Positions 35,725 through 44,306 are shown, counted from the first letter of the stretch. The stretch: DNA of 64,000 bases from Paraburkholderia gardini (GCF_907164575.1 NZ_CAJQYY010000001.1:264407-328406); one strand, 5' to 3'. Notes: generated by a model from the letters alone, not told the origin. Translations and numbers: made by a program.

Positions 35725-36156
35725 TTACCCTAATGGGTCCCGGTCCCCAATCCGGGGCCGGTCATTGTCCGACTGCGATCGAGGGCACTCGACTCCAGGC
35801 GACCAGTGGACCCGCTTCAGGCGGCTGTTCAAGCGGACCAGCAACGTAGCCGCCAGCCTCAATCGGGACCAGGGCTCAAGTAACGCGCCTGATCGAAGCG
35901 GCACGGTTCCCACGATCCTGGCGACAATTTCCCCGCGTGGCACGAAACGAATCAGCGTCCGGGACGCGACGATCCCATCGGTTCTGGTGCGAATTGCAAC
36001 TGCCGATCCGAGCGGGTCATCCGCGCAGGGATCGACGATTTCCGCAATAACGGTGCTACGCGAGACATGTTCGCCAGGCGCCACCTTGTAGTTAACGGCT
36101 CCGCCTCGCGGCGCGATCGGGTAACCGATGGAGGCTTGCCAAAAGGCGCCGTTGTG
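35725..36156 (-). pseudogene. C-terminal remnant of a succinylglutamate desuccinylase/aspartoacylase-family (M14) gene
   Basis: The minus-strand frame, open from a stop at 36157-36159 to 35725, encodes 'GGAVNYKVAPGEHVSRSTV', then 'IAEIVDPCADDP', 'IRTRTDGIVASRT', 'RFVPRGEIVARIVGTVPL' and 'GALLEP'. These match, in order, the small beta-barrel C-terminal domain of M14 succinylglutamate desuccinylase/aspartoacylase proteins. The zinc-binding catalytic domain, about 250 residues, is absent: the frame is closed by a stop just upstream and no start is present. After 'LLEP' the frame runs on with unrelated sequence. It is therefore a deletion remnant, not a gene. It lies between the secreted-protein gene and the sugar ABC operon. 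Confidence 0.7.
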
Positions 36157-36163
36157 CTATAAA
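36136..36163 (+). promoter_or_regulatory. Sigma-70 promoter candidate for the sugar-type ABC operon
   Basis: TTGCCA at 36136-36141, 16 bp, then TATAAA at 36158-36163, about 84 bp before the ATPase start codon. It overlaps the dead end of the M14 remnant. Confidence 0.5.
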
Positions 36164-36246
36164 AAATGCTAGCTGGCATGTCTACCGCTCTCCCGGCCTC
36201 CCGGCCGAAGAAATGGGCGGCACTACTGGAGCGAGCGCGACAGTCC

Positions 36247-36987
36247 ATGAGTCTTCTAGAGCTCAGAGGCATTTCCAGACACTTTGGCGCCATTCAAGCT
36301 CTGAGCGACGTGACGTTCAGTCTGGAGCCGGGTCAGGTGGTCGGACTCATGGGAGACAACGGGGCTGGGAAATCGACGCTGGTGAAGGTCATCGCCGGTA
36401 ACTTTCCCCCCTCGCACGGCGAAATCCTCATCGATGGTAAGCAGGTGCATTTCAGCAAGCCGGTCGACGCCCGCGCTCAGGGGATCGAAGTCGTCTATCA
36501 GGACCTTGCGCTCTGCGACAACCTCACGGCGGCCGCCAATGTCTTCCTTGGCCGGGAGCCACGGCTCGGTTTCGGGCTCGTCAGCATTCTCGATCACGCG
36601 ACCATGTATCGGCGCGCCGGCGAACTTTTCAAAGAACTGAAATCCGAGACGCGCCCCCGCGATCTCGTCCGGCAGATGTCGGGCGGCCAGCGACAGGCTG
36701 TGGCGATCGCACGCACGCGGCTCTCCGAAGCGCGGCTCGTCATCATGGACGAGCCGACGGCATCGATCAGCGTCCGGCAGGTGGTCGAGGTGCTCGATCT
36801 CATCAAACGCCTGTCCGAACACGGCATCGCGGTCATTCTCATCAGCCATCGCATGCCGGACATTTTCACCGTCGCCGATCGCGTGGTCGTCATGCGGCGC
36901 GGGCGCAAGGTCGCGGACAAGAAGACCGAAGCGTCCTCTCCGGAAGAGGTGACCGGCCTCATCACCGGAGCCATCGCCACCGCCTGA
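36247..36987 (+). CDS. Sugar-type ABC transporter ATP-binding protein, single domain (FrcA-like)
   Basis: 246 residues. Walker A is 'GDNGAGKST', the Q-loop 'VVYQDLALCDNLTAAANVFLG', the signature 'MSGGQRQAVAIAR', Walker B 'LVIMDEPTAS' and the H-loop 'LISHRMPDIF'. It has one nucleotide-binding domain, as in fructose-type FrcA systems, whereas ribose-type RbsA proteins have two fused domains; two copies would be needed per transporter. ATG 36247 is selected because the domain starts there; an in-frame upstream extension lacks homology. It is the first of three genes: ATPase, permease, binding protein. Confidence 0.9.
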   Translation: MSLLELRGISRHFGAIQALSDVTFSLEPGQVVGLMGDNGAGKSTLVKVIAGNFPPSHGEILIDGKQVHFSKPVDARAQGIEVVYQDLALCDNLTAAANVFLGREPRLGFGLVSILDHATMYRRAGELFKELKSETRPRDLVRQMSGGQRQAVAIARTRLSEARLVIMDEPTASISVRQVVEVLDLIKRLSEHGIAVILISHRMPDIFTVADRVVVMRRGRKVADKKTEASSPEEVTGLITGAIATA

Positions 36988-37012
36988 ACCTGACTCGCAC
37001 GGGAGCCCGAAA

Positions 37013-38038
37013 TTGAACGATCCGCAGGAAAGGCCCGCCCCATTGTCGGCATTGCTTGACGATCCGCAATCCGCGAGGACGCATACTCGCTGGACCGGGC
37101 TTCTCGCGAGCCAGGTGTTCTGGGTGGTGCTCGCAACGATCGTCGCCTGCATCGTGCTCTCGCTCGTGACCTCGACTTTTGCGACGCAGCAAAATCTTTT
37201 CAACGTCACGCGCAACTTCGCCTTCGTCGCAATCGTCGCGCTCGGCATGATGGCCGTGATCGTCACGGGCGGCATCGATATTTCGGTCGGTTCGACGATC
37301 GGCTTGAGCGGTATCGTCCTCTCGGTGGTCATGAATGCCGGCTATCCGATCTGGGCTGGCATCGGCATGGGGCTCCTGACCGCGGGGCTCGTCGGCCTCG
37401 TGAACGGTCTGCTCATCGCCTATCTCGACATGCAGCCTTTCGTCGTGACGCTCGGTATGCTGAGCGTCGGCCGTAGTCTCGCGCTGGTGTTCTCCGGCAG
37501 CCGGACCATTTTCGATTTCGGTCCCGACGGCAGCAAACTGCTTGCGCTTGGCGGCGGCAAGACCTTCGGCCTCGCCAATCCGGTGTGGTTCCTGATTGTC
37601 CTCGCCGTGCTTTTCTGGTTCGCCTTTGCGTGGACGCGCTGGGGTCGCTACGTCTTCGCGGTCGGCGGCAATCGCCATGCGGCGAGACTCACCGGCGTTC
37701 CGGTGCGTCGCATCATCTGCTCCGTCTATGTGCTAGCCGGCCTCATGGCGGGCGTCGCGGCGATCCTCGAAGTGGGCTGGCTCGGCGCGGTGACGACAGG
37801 CCTTGGCGCGGGCGACGAATTGCGCGTGATCGCCGCGACCGTGATCGGCGGCACCAATCTCATGGGTGGCGTTGGCAGTGCCTTCGGGACCGTCGTCGGC
37901 GCCGCACTCATCGAAGTCATCCGCAACAGCCTGATCCTGCTCGGGGTCGACTCGTTCTGGCAGGGTACGGTCGTGGGTGCTTTCATCATCATCGCCGTGC
38001 TCTTTAACCGGCTCGGCGGTGAGCGGCAAGGAGACTGA
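37013..38038 (+). CDS. Sugar-type ABC transporter permease (RbsC/FrcC-like)
   Basis: 341 residues with 8-10 membrane segments. Family signatures are 'NVTRNFAFVAIVALGMMAVIVTGGIDISVGSTIGLSG' (read in pieces, residues ~63-99) and 'TVIGGTNLMGGVGSAFGTVVGA'. The start is TTG 37013: GGGAG lies 8-9 bp upstream and the protein then begins 'MNDPQERPAPL', with no suitable ATG before the first membrane helix. It works with the single-domain ATPase upstream and the periplasmic binding protein downstream, separated from the latter by a 220-bp gap with a strong hairpin. Confidence 0.9.
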   Translation: MNDPQERPAPLSALLDDPQSARTHTRWTGLLASQVFWVVLATIVACIVLSLVTSTFATQQNLFNVTRNFAFVAIVALGMMAVIVTGGIDISVGSTIGLSGIVLSVVMNAGYPIWAGIGMGLLTAGLVGLVNGLLIAYLDMQPFVVTLGMLSVGRSLALVFSGSRTIFDFGPDGSKLLALGGGKTFGLANPVWFLIVLAVLFWFAFAWTRWGRYVFAVGGNRHAARLTGVPVRRIICSVYVLAGLMAGVAAILEVGWLGAVTTGLGAGDELRVIAATVIGGTNLMGGVGSAFGTVVGAALIEVIRNSLILLGVDSFWQGTVVGAFIIIAVLFNRLGGERQGD

Positions 38039-38049
38039 AATGTCGTCGC

Positions 38050-38078
38050 GGGCATTGGCCGTATGACGGCCGGTGCCC
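38050..38078 (+). repeat. Intercistronic hairpin in the ABC operon
   Basis: GGGCATTGGCCGT and ACGGCCGGTGCCC form a 13-bp stem (two G-T pairs) with a 3-nt loop, just after the permease stop. No T-tract follows, so it may protect or divide the transcript rather than terminate it. Confidence 0.5.
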
Positions 38079-38258
38079 ACTGCGGCCGGACAGGATGCGG
38101 AACTGCCGGACGCGGGCGTTCATGCGAAACGCGAGGGATCCGCGGCAAGATTAAAGCTCGAACACCGGCTTTCCCTGGAACTATCATGGATAGTGTGCGA
38201 GCCGACATGGGCGCCGTAGACCCGGCGCCTGCAGCTGTGCATGAGACCGGAGGAAACA

Positions 38259-39251
38259 ATGAAAAAAGCTTTGATGTGTCTTGCTGCTATCGGAGGGCTC
38301 GCGATGCTGGCTTCTCCCGCCTTCGCAGCCGATAAGACCCTGGCGCTGGTGGTGAAGGGTCTCGACAACCCCTACTTCGACCTGATGCACCAGGGATGCG
38401 AGCGGGCGAACAAGGAACTTCATAAGGAAGGCTACACCTGCTACTACACGGGTCCCGCAACGGCTGCGGACGAAAGCGCCGAAGTGCAGATCATTGACGA
38501 CCTCCTGACCAAGGGTGTGGCGGGCATGGCGATCTCGCCCGCGAACGCCCCGGCCGTGGCCGAAGAGTTGCGGCGCCGTAATGTGAAGATCCCGGTCATC
38601 ACCGCGGATGCCGATTTGTTGCCGAAGGACGCGTCGCTGCGCAAGAGCTACGTCGGCACCGACAATTACGAACTGGGCGTCAAGCTCGGCGAGCAGTTGA
38701 AGTTGCTGATGCCGAAGGGTGGCAATATCTGCCTCGTCATGGGTAATCCCGCGGCCGAGAATATCAACCAGCGCGCCCAGGGCACGCGCGACGCACTTTC
38801 CGGCAAGAAGGGAGTCACGAAGCTCGCCGGTGAAAACGGCTGGCATGAGATCAGCGCCTGCCCGCTCTACGTGAACGACGACGCCGCGAGAGCGAACCAG
38901 ATGATGCAGGACACGCTGACCGCCAACGCCACCGGTCTCGATGCCTTCGTGCTCGAGGGCGGCTGGCCGCTCTTCGCCCCGCAGGCCTATTCGCAGGTCG
39001 TCGCGCCGATCATGGACAAGATCCAGAGCGGCAAGTTCGTCATCGTCTCGGCCGATACGCTTGGACCGGAACTGCAAGCCCTCAAGGATCACAAGGTCAA
39101 TGTTCTCGTTGGCCAGCGGCCGGAGGAAATGGGCTATCAGGCCGCGATGGTCATGCGTAATCTCGCGGAAGGAAAGACGGTGAAGCCGGTCATCCACACC
39201 GGCCTTGACACTTGCACCTGGAAGAACGCCGACACCTGCCTCAAGCATTGA
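38259..39251 (+). CDS. Sugar-type ABC transporter periplasmic binding protein (FrcB/RbsB-like)
   Basis: 330 residues. The signal peptide ends 'ASPAFA' near residue 23, with mature start 'ADKTLALVVKGLDNPYFDLM', the usual opening of periplasmic-binding-protein-like domain 4 proteins. Hinge and ligand-site stretches include 'GMAISPANAPAVAEEL' and 'VITADADLLPKDASLRKSYVGTDN' (in part), and C-terminal Cys residues could form a disulphide ('DTCTWKNADTC'). AGGAAAC precedes ATG 38259. It follows the permease gene by 220 bp. It likely binds a sugar or sugar-like polyol; the ligand is not evident. Confidence 0.9.
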   Translation: MKKALMCLAAIGGLAMLASPAFAADKTLALVVKGLDNPYFDLMHQGCERANKELHKEGYTCYYTGPATAADESAEVQIIDDLLTKGVAGMAISPANAPAVAEELRRRNVKIPVITADADLLPKDASLRKSYVGTDNYELGVKLGEQLKLLMPKGGNICLVMGNPAAENINQRAQGTRDALSGKKGVTKLAGENGWHEISACPLYVNDDAARANQMMQDTLTANATGLDAFVLEGGWPLFAPQAYSQVVAPIMDKIQSGKFVIVSADTLGPELQALKDHKVNVLVGQRPEEMGYQAAMVMRNLAEGKTVKPVIHTGLDTCTWKNADTCLKH

Positions 39252-39289
39252 AGGCCGGCAGGATCCATTGCAAGGATGGATGCGGGAGC

Positions 39290-39329
39290 CGGGCAGCCCT
39301 GACCCGGCCTCGTCACGCTGCCCGCTTTT
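39290..39329 (+). terminator. Terminator after the sugar ABC operon
   Basis: CGGGCAGC (39290-39297) pairs with GCTGCCCG (39317-39324) around a 19-nt loop, followed by CTTTT. It is the last element that clearly belongs to the ABC operon before the glycosylase remnant. Confidence 0.6.
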
Positions 39330-39366
39330 GTCTGACAGGCGTACGCTCTACGTCCGTCACCACTGA

Positions 39367-39466
39367 AGCGGGCTACATCCCCTCGTATTGCCTGCGTCGA
39401 GCCCGGCGAATGCTATCCTCTCGTTCGACCAAAAAATTGCGTCCCTGGCGCGACATCCTTACATGA
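39367..39466 (+). pseudogene. Decayed 3' end of a DNA-deoxyinosine glycosylase gene
   Basis: Reading across three frames gives 'EAGYIPS', then 'LPASSPANAILSFDQKIAS', then 'PWRDILT' followed by TGA 39464-39466. The intact gene at 5511-5987 ends 'AAGYETLVLPSSSP' 'ANAMLSFEQKLLLWRKIVS' and stop. The match is clear at protein level, while DNA identity is only moderate, so this is a diverged homologue rather than a fresh duplicate. Two compensating frameshifts (near 39384 and 39446) break the frame. The stop overlaps the start of the following gene by ATGA. The upstream limit is uncertain: it lies between the terminator at 39329 and about 39367. Confidence 0.7.
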
Positions 39467-40386
39467 CGAAACTGATCAGGCGCGCTTCAGCCGAAGCGCG
39501 TGCGTTCCGCAACAAACAGGCTGATTCCGTGGAATCGAAGCAGAAAATGTCGCGCGCGAAGCATCGTGCGTCCGGCAGGAACCGCGACGACGACCTCGAC
39601 GACGCACCGCTCATCGAGACACCGCGTAAGCCGCGTTTCGCGCCGGTCACGTTCTCGGAAGAGGGTGGCGTGCGCTATCTGCATTTCGGCACCGAGTGGG
39701 TACAGGGCGCGATGCGCCTGAAAAAGCCGCATCACATCGAACTCGAATACGCACAGCAGATGATGGCCTGGCTGCTGTTCCTCGAAACCCCGAAGCGCGT
39801 CGTCCAGCTGGGCCTCGGTGCCGCGGCGCTGACGAAGTTCGCGCATCGTTTCCTGAAGCGCGCGAAAGTCGAGGCCGTCGAGCTGAACCCGGCCGTGGTG
39901 ATCGCAGCCCGGACGATGTTCGAGTTGCCGCACGACGACGCCCGCCTGACCGTGCATGAAACCGATGCATGGGACTTCGTCAACGATCGCGCGAATCATG
40001 GCACGATCGGCGCGCTGCAGATCGACGTCTATGACGCGACAGCGCGCGGCCCGGTGCTCGACAGCGTCGCGTTCTACCGCGCGGTGCGGGCGTGCCTGAC
40101 CGATGCGGGTGTCGTGACGATCAACCTGTTCGGCGATCATCCGAGCTTCGTGCGCAACATGAAGCGCCTGAACGAGGCGTTCGACGGCCGCGTTTTCGCG
40201 TTGCCGGAAGTGCACGACGGCAATCGCGTCGCGATTGCGTTCTCGGGTCCGGCCATCGACGTGCCGTTCGCCACGCTGCAAAAACGCGCCAGGCTGATCG
40301 AGGACACGCTCGCGCTGCCGGCGCGCAAATGGCTCAAAGGCTTGCAGGAGTCGACGGGACAGACGTCCGGTTCGTTCTCGATCTGA
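39463..40386 (+). CDS. Spermidine synthase-like protein (aminopropyltransferase family)
   Basis: 307 residues. Residues 1-60 are a basic, probably disordered extension. The rest is the Rossmann-type methyltransferase fold of polyamine synthases, with 'RVVQLGLGAAALTKFAHRF' as the nucleotide-binding loop and 'VEAVELNPAVVIAARTMF' for the acidic cofactor contact. 'ALQIDVYDATARGPVLDSVAFY' follows, where canonical SpeE has the catalytic D-x-x-D stretch. It may not be a true SpeE; many such proteins are of unknown substrate. ATG 39463 overlaps the stop of the glycosylase remnant. No Shine-Dalgarno sequence is obvious; ATG 39547 is an alternative. Confidence 0.75.
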   Translation: MTKLIRRASAEARAFRNKQADSVESKQKMSRAKHRASGRNRDDDLDDAPLIETPRKPRFAPVTFSEEGGVRYLHFGTEWVQGAMRLKKPHHIELEYAQQMMAWLLFLETPKRVVQLGLGAAALTKFAHRFLKRAKVEAVELNPAVVIAARTMFELPHDDARLTVHETDAWDFVNDRANHGTIGALQIDVYDATARGPVLDSVAFYRAVRACLTDAGVVTINLFGDHPSFVRNMKRLNEAFDGRVFALPEVHDGNRVAIAFSGPAIDVPFATLQKRARLIEDTLALPARKWLKGLQESTGQTSGSFSI

Positions 40387-40393
40387 CGGCTCC

Positions 40394-40413
40394 GCGCGCG
40401 CATGGGCGCGCGC
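40394..40413 (+). terminator. GC hairpin after the spermidine-synthase-like gene
   Basis: GCGCGCGC-ATGG-GCGCGCGC, perfect 8-bp stem, 8 bp after the stop codon; no T-tract. Confidence 0.4.
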
Positions 40414-40622
40414 TGCTGCCAGGGCGACATCGAAGGTCGCGAACGGCAGACCTGCCGTCGCGGCCTTCGTCATTTCCGGCGAACCACGCCGGCGGCAGCG
40501 CGCGGACGGGGTGTCGCCGGAACGCTGCTGCAGCGTCGAACTCGACGCTCTGCCGCACATTGCGCACCCGAACCTGAGCTTTTTTCACTTGACAAGCGTT
40601 CTCCGCTTGGGAAGAACCCCGC

Positions 40623-40650
40623 TTGACCGGACGTTCGCGGCTCCTATACT
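40623..40650 (+). promoter_or_regulatory. Sigma-70 promoter of the DUF3311-symporter operon
   Basis: TTGACC at 40623-40628, 16-bp spacer, TATACT at 40645-40650; the start codon of the first gene is about 100 bp downstream at 40752. Confidence 0.65.
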
Positions 40651-40751
40651 CTTTCGGAGCTTTCGGGGTGCCCGTCGGCTATCCGCCCACGGGGGCCGGT
40701 ATCCGCCGACATGGGCGGACTATTCAATAAAAGTAAAGAAGAGGAGACGTC

Positions 40752-40994
40752 ATGGCTCACGACGCCGACGCCAACAAGTCCAGCAAAGGCTGGTTGTGGC
40801 TGTTGCTACTCCCCTGGATCGCGATGATCTGGGTGCCGTCCTACAACAAGGTCGAACCGCAGCTGTTCGACTTCCCGTTCTTCTACTGGTACCAGTTACT
40901 GTGGGTGCTGATCAGCGCCGTCATCACCGCACTCGTGTACTTCAAGACCAAAAAGCGCCCGACCGCCAACGGTTCGCAAGGGGGCGCCAAATGA
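40752..40994 (+). CDS. DUF3311 small membrane protein
   Basis: 80 residues with two membrane segments: 'WLWLLLLPWIAMIWVPSY' and 'WYQLLWVLISAVITALVYF'. The 'LPWIAMIWVPSYN' and 'FPFFYWYQLLW' phrases are the DUF3311 signature. Such proteins are regularly encoded directly before a sodium:solute symporter and are thought to be a small accessory subunit of it. AGAGGAGACG precedes ATG 40752. Its TGA overlaps the symporter start by four bases (ATGA). Confidence 0.88.
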   Translation: MAHDADANKSSKGWLWLLLLPWIAMIWVPSYNKVEPQLFDFPFFYWYQLLWVLISAVITALVYFKTKKRPTANGSQGGAK

Positions 40995-42541
40995 ACGCTA
41001 CCGCAACCTTTGTCTTCGTCCTGTTCTTTGTTGGCGTCACGATTCTCGGCTTCGTCGCGGCCCACTGGCGCCGCGGTGATCTCGCGCATCTGGAAGAGTG
41101 GGGCCTCGGCGGCCGTCGCTTCGGCACGATCGTCACGTGGTTCCTGCTGGGCGGCGACCTGTACACGGCGTACACGTTCGTGGCGGTGCCGGCGCTCGTG
41201 TTCGGCGCCGGCGCGACGGGCTTCTTCGCGCTGCCGTACACCATCCTGATCTATCCGTTCGCGTTCGTCGTGTTTCCGAAGTTGTGGAGCATCGCGAAGC
41301 GGCATGGCTACGTGACCTCCGCCGACTTCGTCAGCGCGCGGTACGGCAGCCGCATGCTCGCGCTGGCGGTTGCCGTGACCGGCATCGTGGCGACGATGCC
41401 GTACATCGCGCTGCAACTGGTCGGTATCGAAGTGGTGATCGGCGGGCTCGGTTTCGACACGACGGGCTTTATCGGCGATCTGCCGCTCATTATCGCGTTC
41501 GCGATCCTGGCGGCGTACACGTACACCTCGGGTCTGCGTGCGCCGGCGATGATCGCGGTCGTCAAGGACGTGCTGATCTACATCACGATCATCGCGGCGG
41601 TCATCGTGATTCCGCCGCAACTCGGTGGCTTCGGGCATATCTTTTCGGCCGTGCCGCCCGCCAAGCTGCTCCTGAAGGCGCCGGATGTGGGCAGTCTGAA
41701 CGGCTATAGCGCGTATGCGACGCTAGCGGTCGGTTCGGCGCTTGCGCTCTTCCTGTACCCGCACTCGATCACGGCCGTGCTGTCGTCGAAATCGGGTAAC
41801 ACGATCCGCCGCAACATGGCGATGCTGCCGGCCTATTCACTGGTGCTGGGTCTCCTCGCGCTGCTCGGCTTCATGGCGCTCGCTGCCGGTGTGAAGGACA
41901 TGCCGGAATTCGTGCCGTACTTCAAGGCGTTCGGTCCGAACTTCGCGGTGCCGGCGCTGTTCCTGCACTTCTTCCCGTCGTGGTTCGTCGGTGTCGCGTT
42001 CGCGGCGATCGGCATTGGCGCACTGGTGCCGGCGGCGATCATGTCGATCGCGGCCGCGAACCTGTACACGCGCAACATCCACAAGGAGTTCGTGAACCGC
42101 AACATGACGCACGAGCAGGAGACGAACGTCGCCAAGCTCGTGTCGCTGATCGTCAAGGTCGGCGCGGTGGCGTTCATTCTCGGCCTGCCGCTGACGTATG
42201 CGATCCAGTTGCAGCTGCTCGGCGGGATCTGGATCATCCAGACGCTGCCCGCGATCGTGCTTGGCCTGTACACGCGCATGCTCGACTACCGCGGCCTGCT
42301 GGCCGGCTGGGCAGTTGGCATCGTGACCGGCACGTGGATGGCGATTTCGCTGAAGCTGGCGGGCTCGATCTTCACGATTCACCTGTTCGGCATGGCGATT
42401 CCGGGCTATGCGGCAGTGTGGTCGCTGATCGTGAACCTGGTGGTGTCGGTGGTCGTGAGCCTCCTGGTGCGCGCGCTCGGCATGACAAAGTCGGAAGACC
42501 GCACGCGTCCGGAAGACTATCTGGACGTGGTCGAAAGCTGA
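40991..42541 (+). CDS. Sodium:solute symporter (MctP-like monocarboxylate permease)
   Basis: 516 residues with about 13-14 membrane segments; SSS family. The N-terminal segment 'EEWGLGGRRFGTIVTWFLLGGDLYTAYTF' (in part) is typical of the MctP/PutP-like branch, and 'GYVTSADFVSARYGSRM' and 'FFPSWFVGVAFAAIGIGALVPAAIMSIAAANL' (in part) are conserved core regions. It imports a monocarboxylate such as lactate, pyruvate or a short fatty acid with Na+; the exact substrate is unknown. ATG 40991 overlaps the DUF3311 stop. A strong terminator follows. Confidence 0.88.
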   Translation: MNATATFVFVLFFVGVTILGFVAAHWRRGDLAHLEEWGLGGRRFGTIVTWFLLGGDLYTAYTFVAVPALVFGAGATGFFALPYTILIYPFAFVVFPKLWSIAKRHGYVTSADFVSARYGSRMLALAVAVTGIVATMPYIALQLVGIEVVIGGLGFDTTGFIGDLPLIIAFAILAAYTYTSGLRAPAMIAVVKDVLIYITIIAAVIVIPPQLGGFGHIFSAVPPAKLLLKAPDVGSLNGYSAYATLAVGSALALFLYPHSITAVLSSKSGNTIRRNMAMLPAYSLVLGLLALLGFMALAAGVKDMPEFVPYFKAFGPNFAVPALFLHFFPSWFVGVAFAAIGIGALVPAAIMSIAAANLYTRNIHKEFVNRNMTHEQETNVAKLVSLIVKVGAVAFILGLPLTYAIQLQLLGGIWIIQTLPAIVLGLYTRMLDYRGLLAGWAVGIVTGTWMAISLKLAGSIFTIHLFGMAIPGYAAVWSLIVNLVVSVVVSLLVRALGMTKSEDRTRPEDYLDVVES

Positions 42542-42594
42542 TCGAAAGATACCCGGCGGCGCACCGCGCGCCTCCGGAAGTCTGCTGTACTCAA

Positions 42595-42625
42595 AACGCC
42601 CGCGACGAAAGTTGCGGGCGTTTCT
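42595..42625 (+). terminator. Rho-independent terminator after the symporter
   Basis: AACGCCCGCGAC and GTTGCGGGCGTT form a 12-bp stem (one G-T) with a GAAA tetraloop, followed by a short T run. Confidence 0.85.
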
Positions 42626-42700
42626 GCTTCTGGTGCGGGATACTGGGCATTCGTTGAACGTACCCTTCAACGCCTTCACCTGAAATCCGCCTCGATACGC

Positions 42701-43834
42701 ATGCCCACTGCCGATTCCGACCGCCTTCAAACCCGTCGCGCGCACCCCGGTCGCGCCCGGCGCCTCTTGCGCACGATCGTTTCGCCGTACTACCGCTACC
42801 GGCACGCGAAGCTCTTTCACAGCCTGCGCGTCGGTCTGGCCATGCTGGTGTCGATTCTGGCGACGACCGGCGTCGACGTGCCGCACGGCATCTGGGCATC
42901 GGTGACGCTGCTGGTGGTGATCGGCGGCCTGCAGCACCACGGCAACATCCGCAAGAAGGCCGCCGATCGGGCGGCGGGCACGCTGCTCGGCGCGTCGATC
43001 GGGCTTGTGCTGATCCTGCAGCGTGACCTGATCGGTTCGCTGCCGCTCACGTATGTGCTGATGTCGGTGGTGGCGGCGATCTGCGCGTGGTTCGCGATCG
43101 GCAAGCCGGGCTACGTCGCGTTGCTGACGGCGATCACGATGTGTATCGTCGCGGGTCACGGCGAGAATCTGATGGACGTCGGCCTCTGGCGCACGCTGAA
43201 CGTGCTGATCGGCATCGTGATCGCGCTGGCGTTTTCCTTCGCGCTGCCGCTGCACGCCACGTACTCGTGGCGCTACCTGCTGGCGGATAATCTGCGCGCC
43301 TGCGCGCGCCTCTATGCGCGTCTCGTGCGAGGCGATAGCCCCCCATCCCCGGACGACACCCTGAATACGTTTCTCGCGCTCAATGCGCGGCTCGTGCAGT
43401 TGCGCTCGCTGATTCCATCGGTGGCGAAGGAGATCGACGTGCCGCAGGCCCAGCTGGAGGAAATCCAGCGTCTGCACCGGGCGGTGCTAAGCGCGCTGGA
43501 ACTGATGTCGACGGGCACCATCGCGCATCTCGACGCCGCCGGCCGTGCGGCCTTCGCGCGTGAATGCGGGATCGAGGTGGATGCCGTGCGAACCGCGCTG
43601 CTCGGCATGGCACGCGCATTGCGCTTCGCGGGCGCGACGCGTTTTCACGTTCCTCGCGCGTCGACGCTCGCCGCGCCGCCGGATCCGGCGCTGCTGGCCA
43701 GCCTGCCCGTGGACCTGCATGGTCCGTACTGGCTCGGGCTGCGGCTGGCGGAACAGGTCGACAGCCTGCGCGCGTTGTTGCTGGAAACCGAGGCGAACTG
43801 GAATATCGAGCAAAGCACGCGCTCCGCCGCCTGA
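42701..43834 (+). CDS. FUSC-family inner-membrane protein
   Basis: 377 residues. The N-terminal half has about six membrane segments, with 'HSLRVGLAMLVSILATTGVDVPHGIWASVTLLVVIGG' (in part) and 'RKKAADRAAGTLLGASIGL', the FUSC_2 signature seen in fusaric-acid-resistance and YccS-type proteins. The C-terminal half is cytosolic and helical ('AQLEEIQRLHRAVLSALELM'). Family members form part of aromatic-acid efflux pumps, but no partner efflux genes are adjacent. It is a single gene between the symporter and a convergent VOC gene. Confidence 0.85.
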   Translation: MPTADSDRLQTRRAHPGRARRLLRTIVSPYYRYRHAKLFHSLRVGLAMLVSILATTGVDVPHGIWASVTLLVVIGGLQHHGNIRKKAADRAAGTLLGASIGLVLILQRDLIGSLPLTYVLMSVVAAICAWFAIGKPGYVALLTAITMCIVAGHGENLMDVGLWRTLNVLIGIVIALAFSFALPLHATYSWRYLLADNLRACARLYARLVRGDSPPSPDDTLNTFLALNARLVQLRSLIPSVAKEIDVPQAQLEEIQRLHRAVLSALELMSTGTIAHLDAAGRAAFARECGIEVDAVRTALLGMARALRFAGATRFHVPRASTLAAPPDPALLASLPVDLHGPYWLGLRLAEQVDSLRALLLETEANWNIEQSTRSAA

Positions 43835-43883
43835 ACGGCGAGCACGCATGCGCGGCATGAGGCGCGTGCCGGAACCGAAGGAC

Positions 43884-44306
43884 TTAGGCGCCTTCGTGGG
43901 GAACGGTCACCATCCACGGAATGCCGAATTTGTCGGCGACCATGCCGAAGCCGTTCGACCAGAACGTCGCCTGCCACGGCATCATCACGCTGCCGCCTTC
44001 AGCCAGCGCGTTGAAGTATTTTTCGGCCGACGGGACGTCGTCGGCGGTGAGCGAGAGGCTGAACCCGGCGGGTCGCGGCGATGCGCTGTTGCAGTCGCCG
44101 TCGGATGCCATCAGTTCGGTCGCGCCGATCCGGAACGTCGTGTGCATGATCTTTTCTTCATTGCCCGGCGGCATGGTCTGGCCGGTGGACGGCGGCGCGT
44201 CCTTGAAGCGCATCTGGAACAGCACTTCGGCGCCGAGTTTCTCGCCGTAAAACTTCATCGCCTCTTCACAGCGACCGTTGAAGAACACATAAGGCTGAAC
44301 TTGCAT
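43884..44306 (-). CDS. VOC-family protein (PhnB-like)
   Basis: 140 residues, glyoxalase fold of the PhnB-like group. It has 'YVFFNGRCEEAMKFYGEKLGAEVLFQMRF' (in part), 'FSLSLTADDVPSAEKYFNAL' and the C-terminal 'WSNGFGMVADKFGIPWMV' that marks this subfamily. The catalytic role is unknown; several relatives have no proven enzyme activity. CAAGGAGACGACG precedes ATG 44306. It is convergent with the FUSC gene. Confidence 0.85.
   Translation of the reverse strand: MQVQPYVFFNGRCEEAMKFYGEKLGAEVLFQMRFKDAPPSTGQTMPPGNEEKIMHTTFRIGATELMASDGDCNSASPRPAGFSLSLTADDVPSAEKYFNALAEGGSVMMPWQATFWSNGFGMVADKFGIPWMVTVPHEGA

Larger units (their letters stand above)
40387..40751. other. Promoter and leader region of the DUF3311-symporter operon
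   Basis: About 365 bp without a gene. It contains the GC hairpin, the promoter at 40623-40650, and a leader of about 95 nt with repeated CCGCCCA/GGGCGG segments that could fold. Confidence 0.5.
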
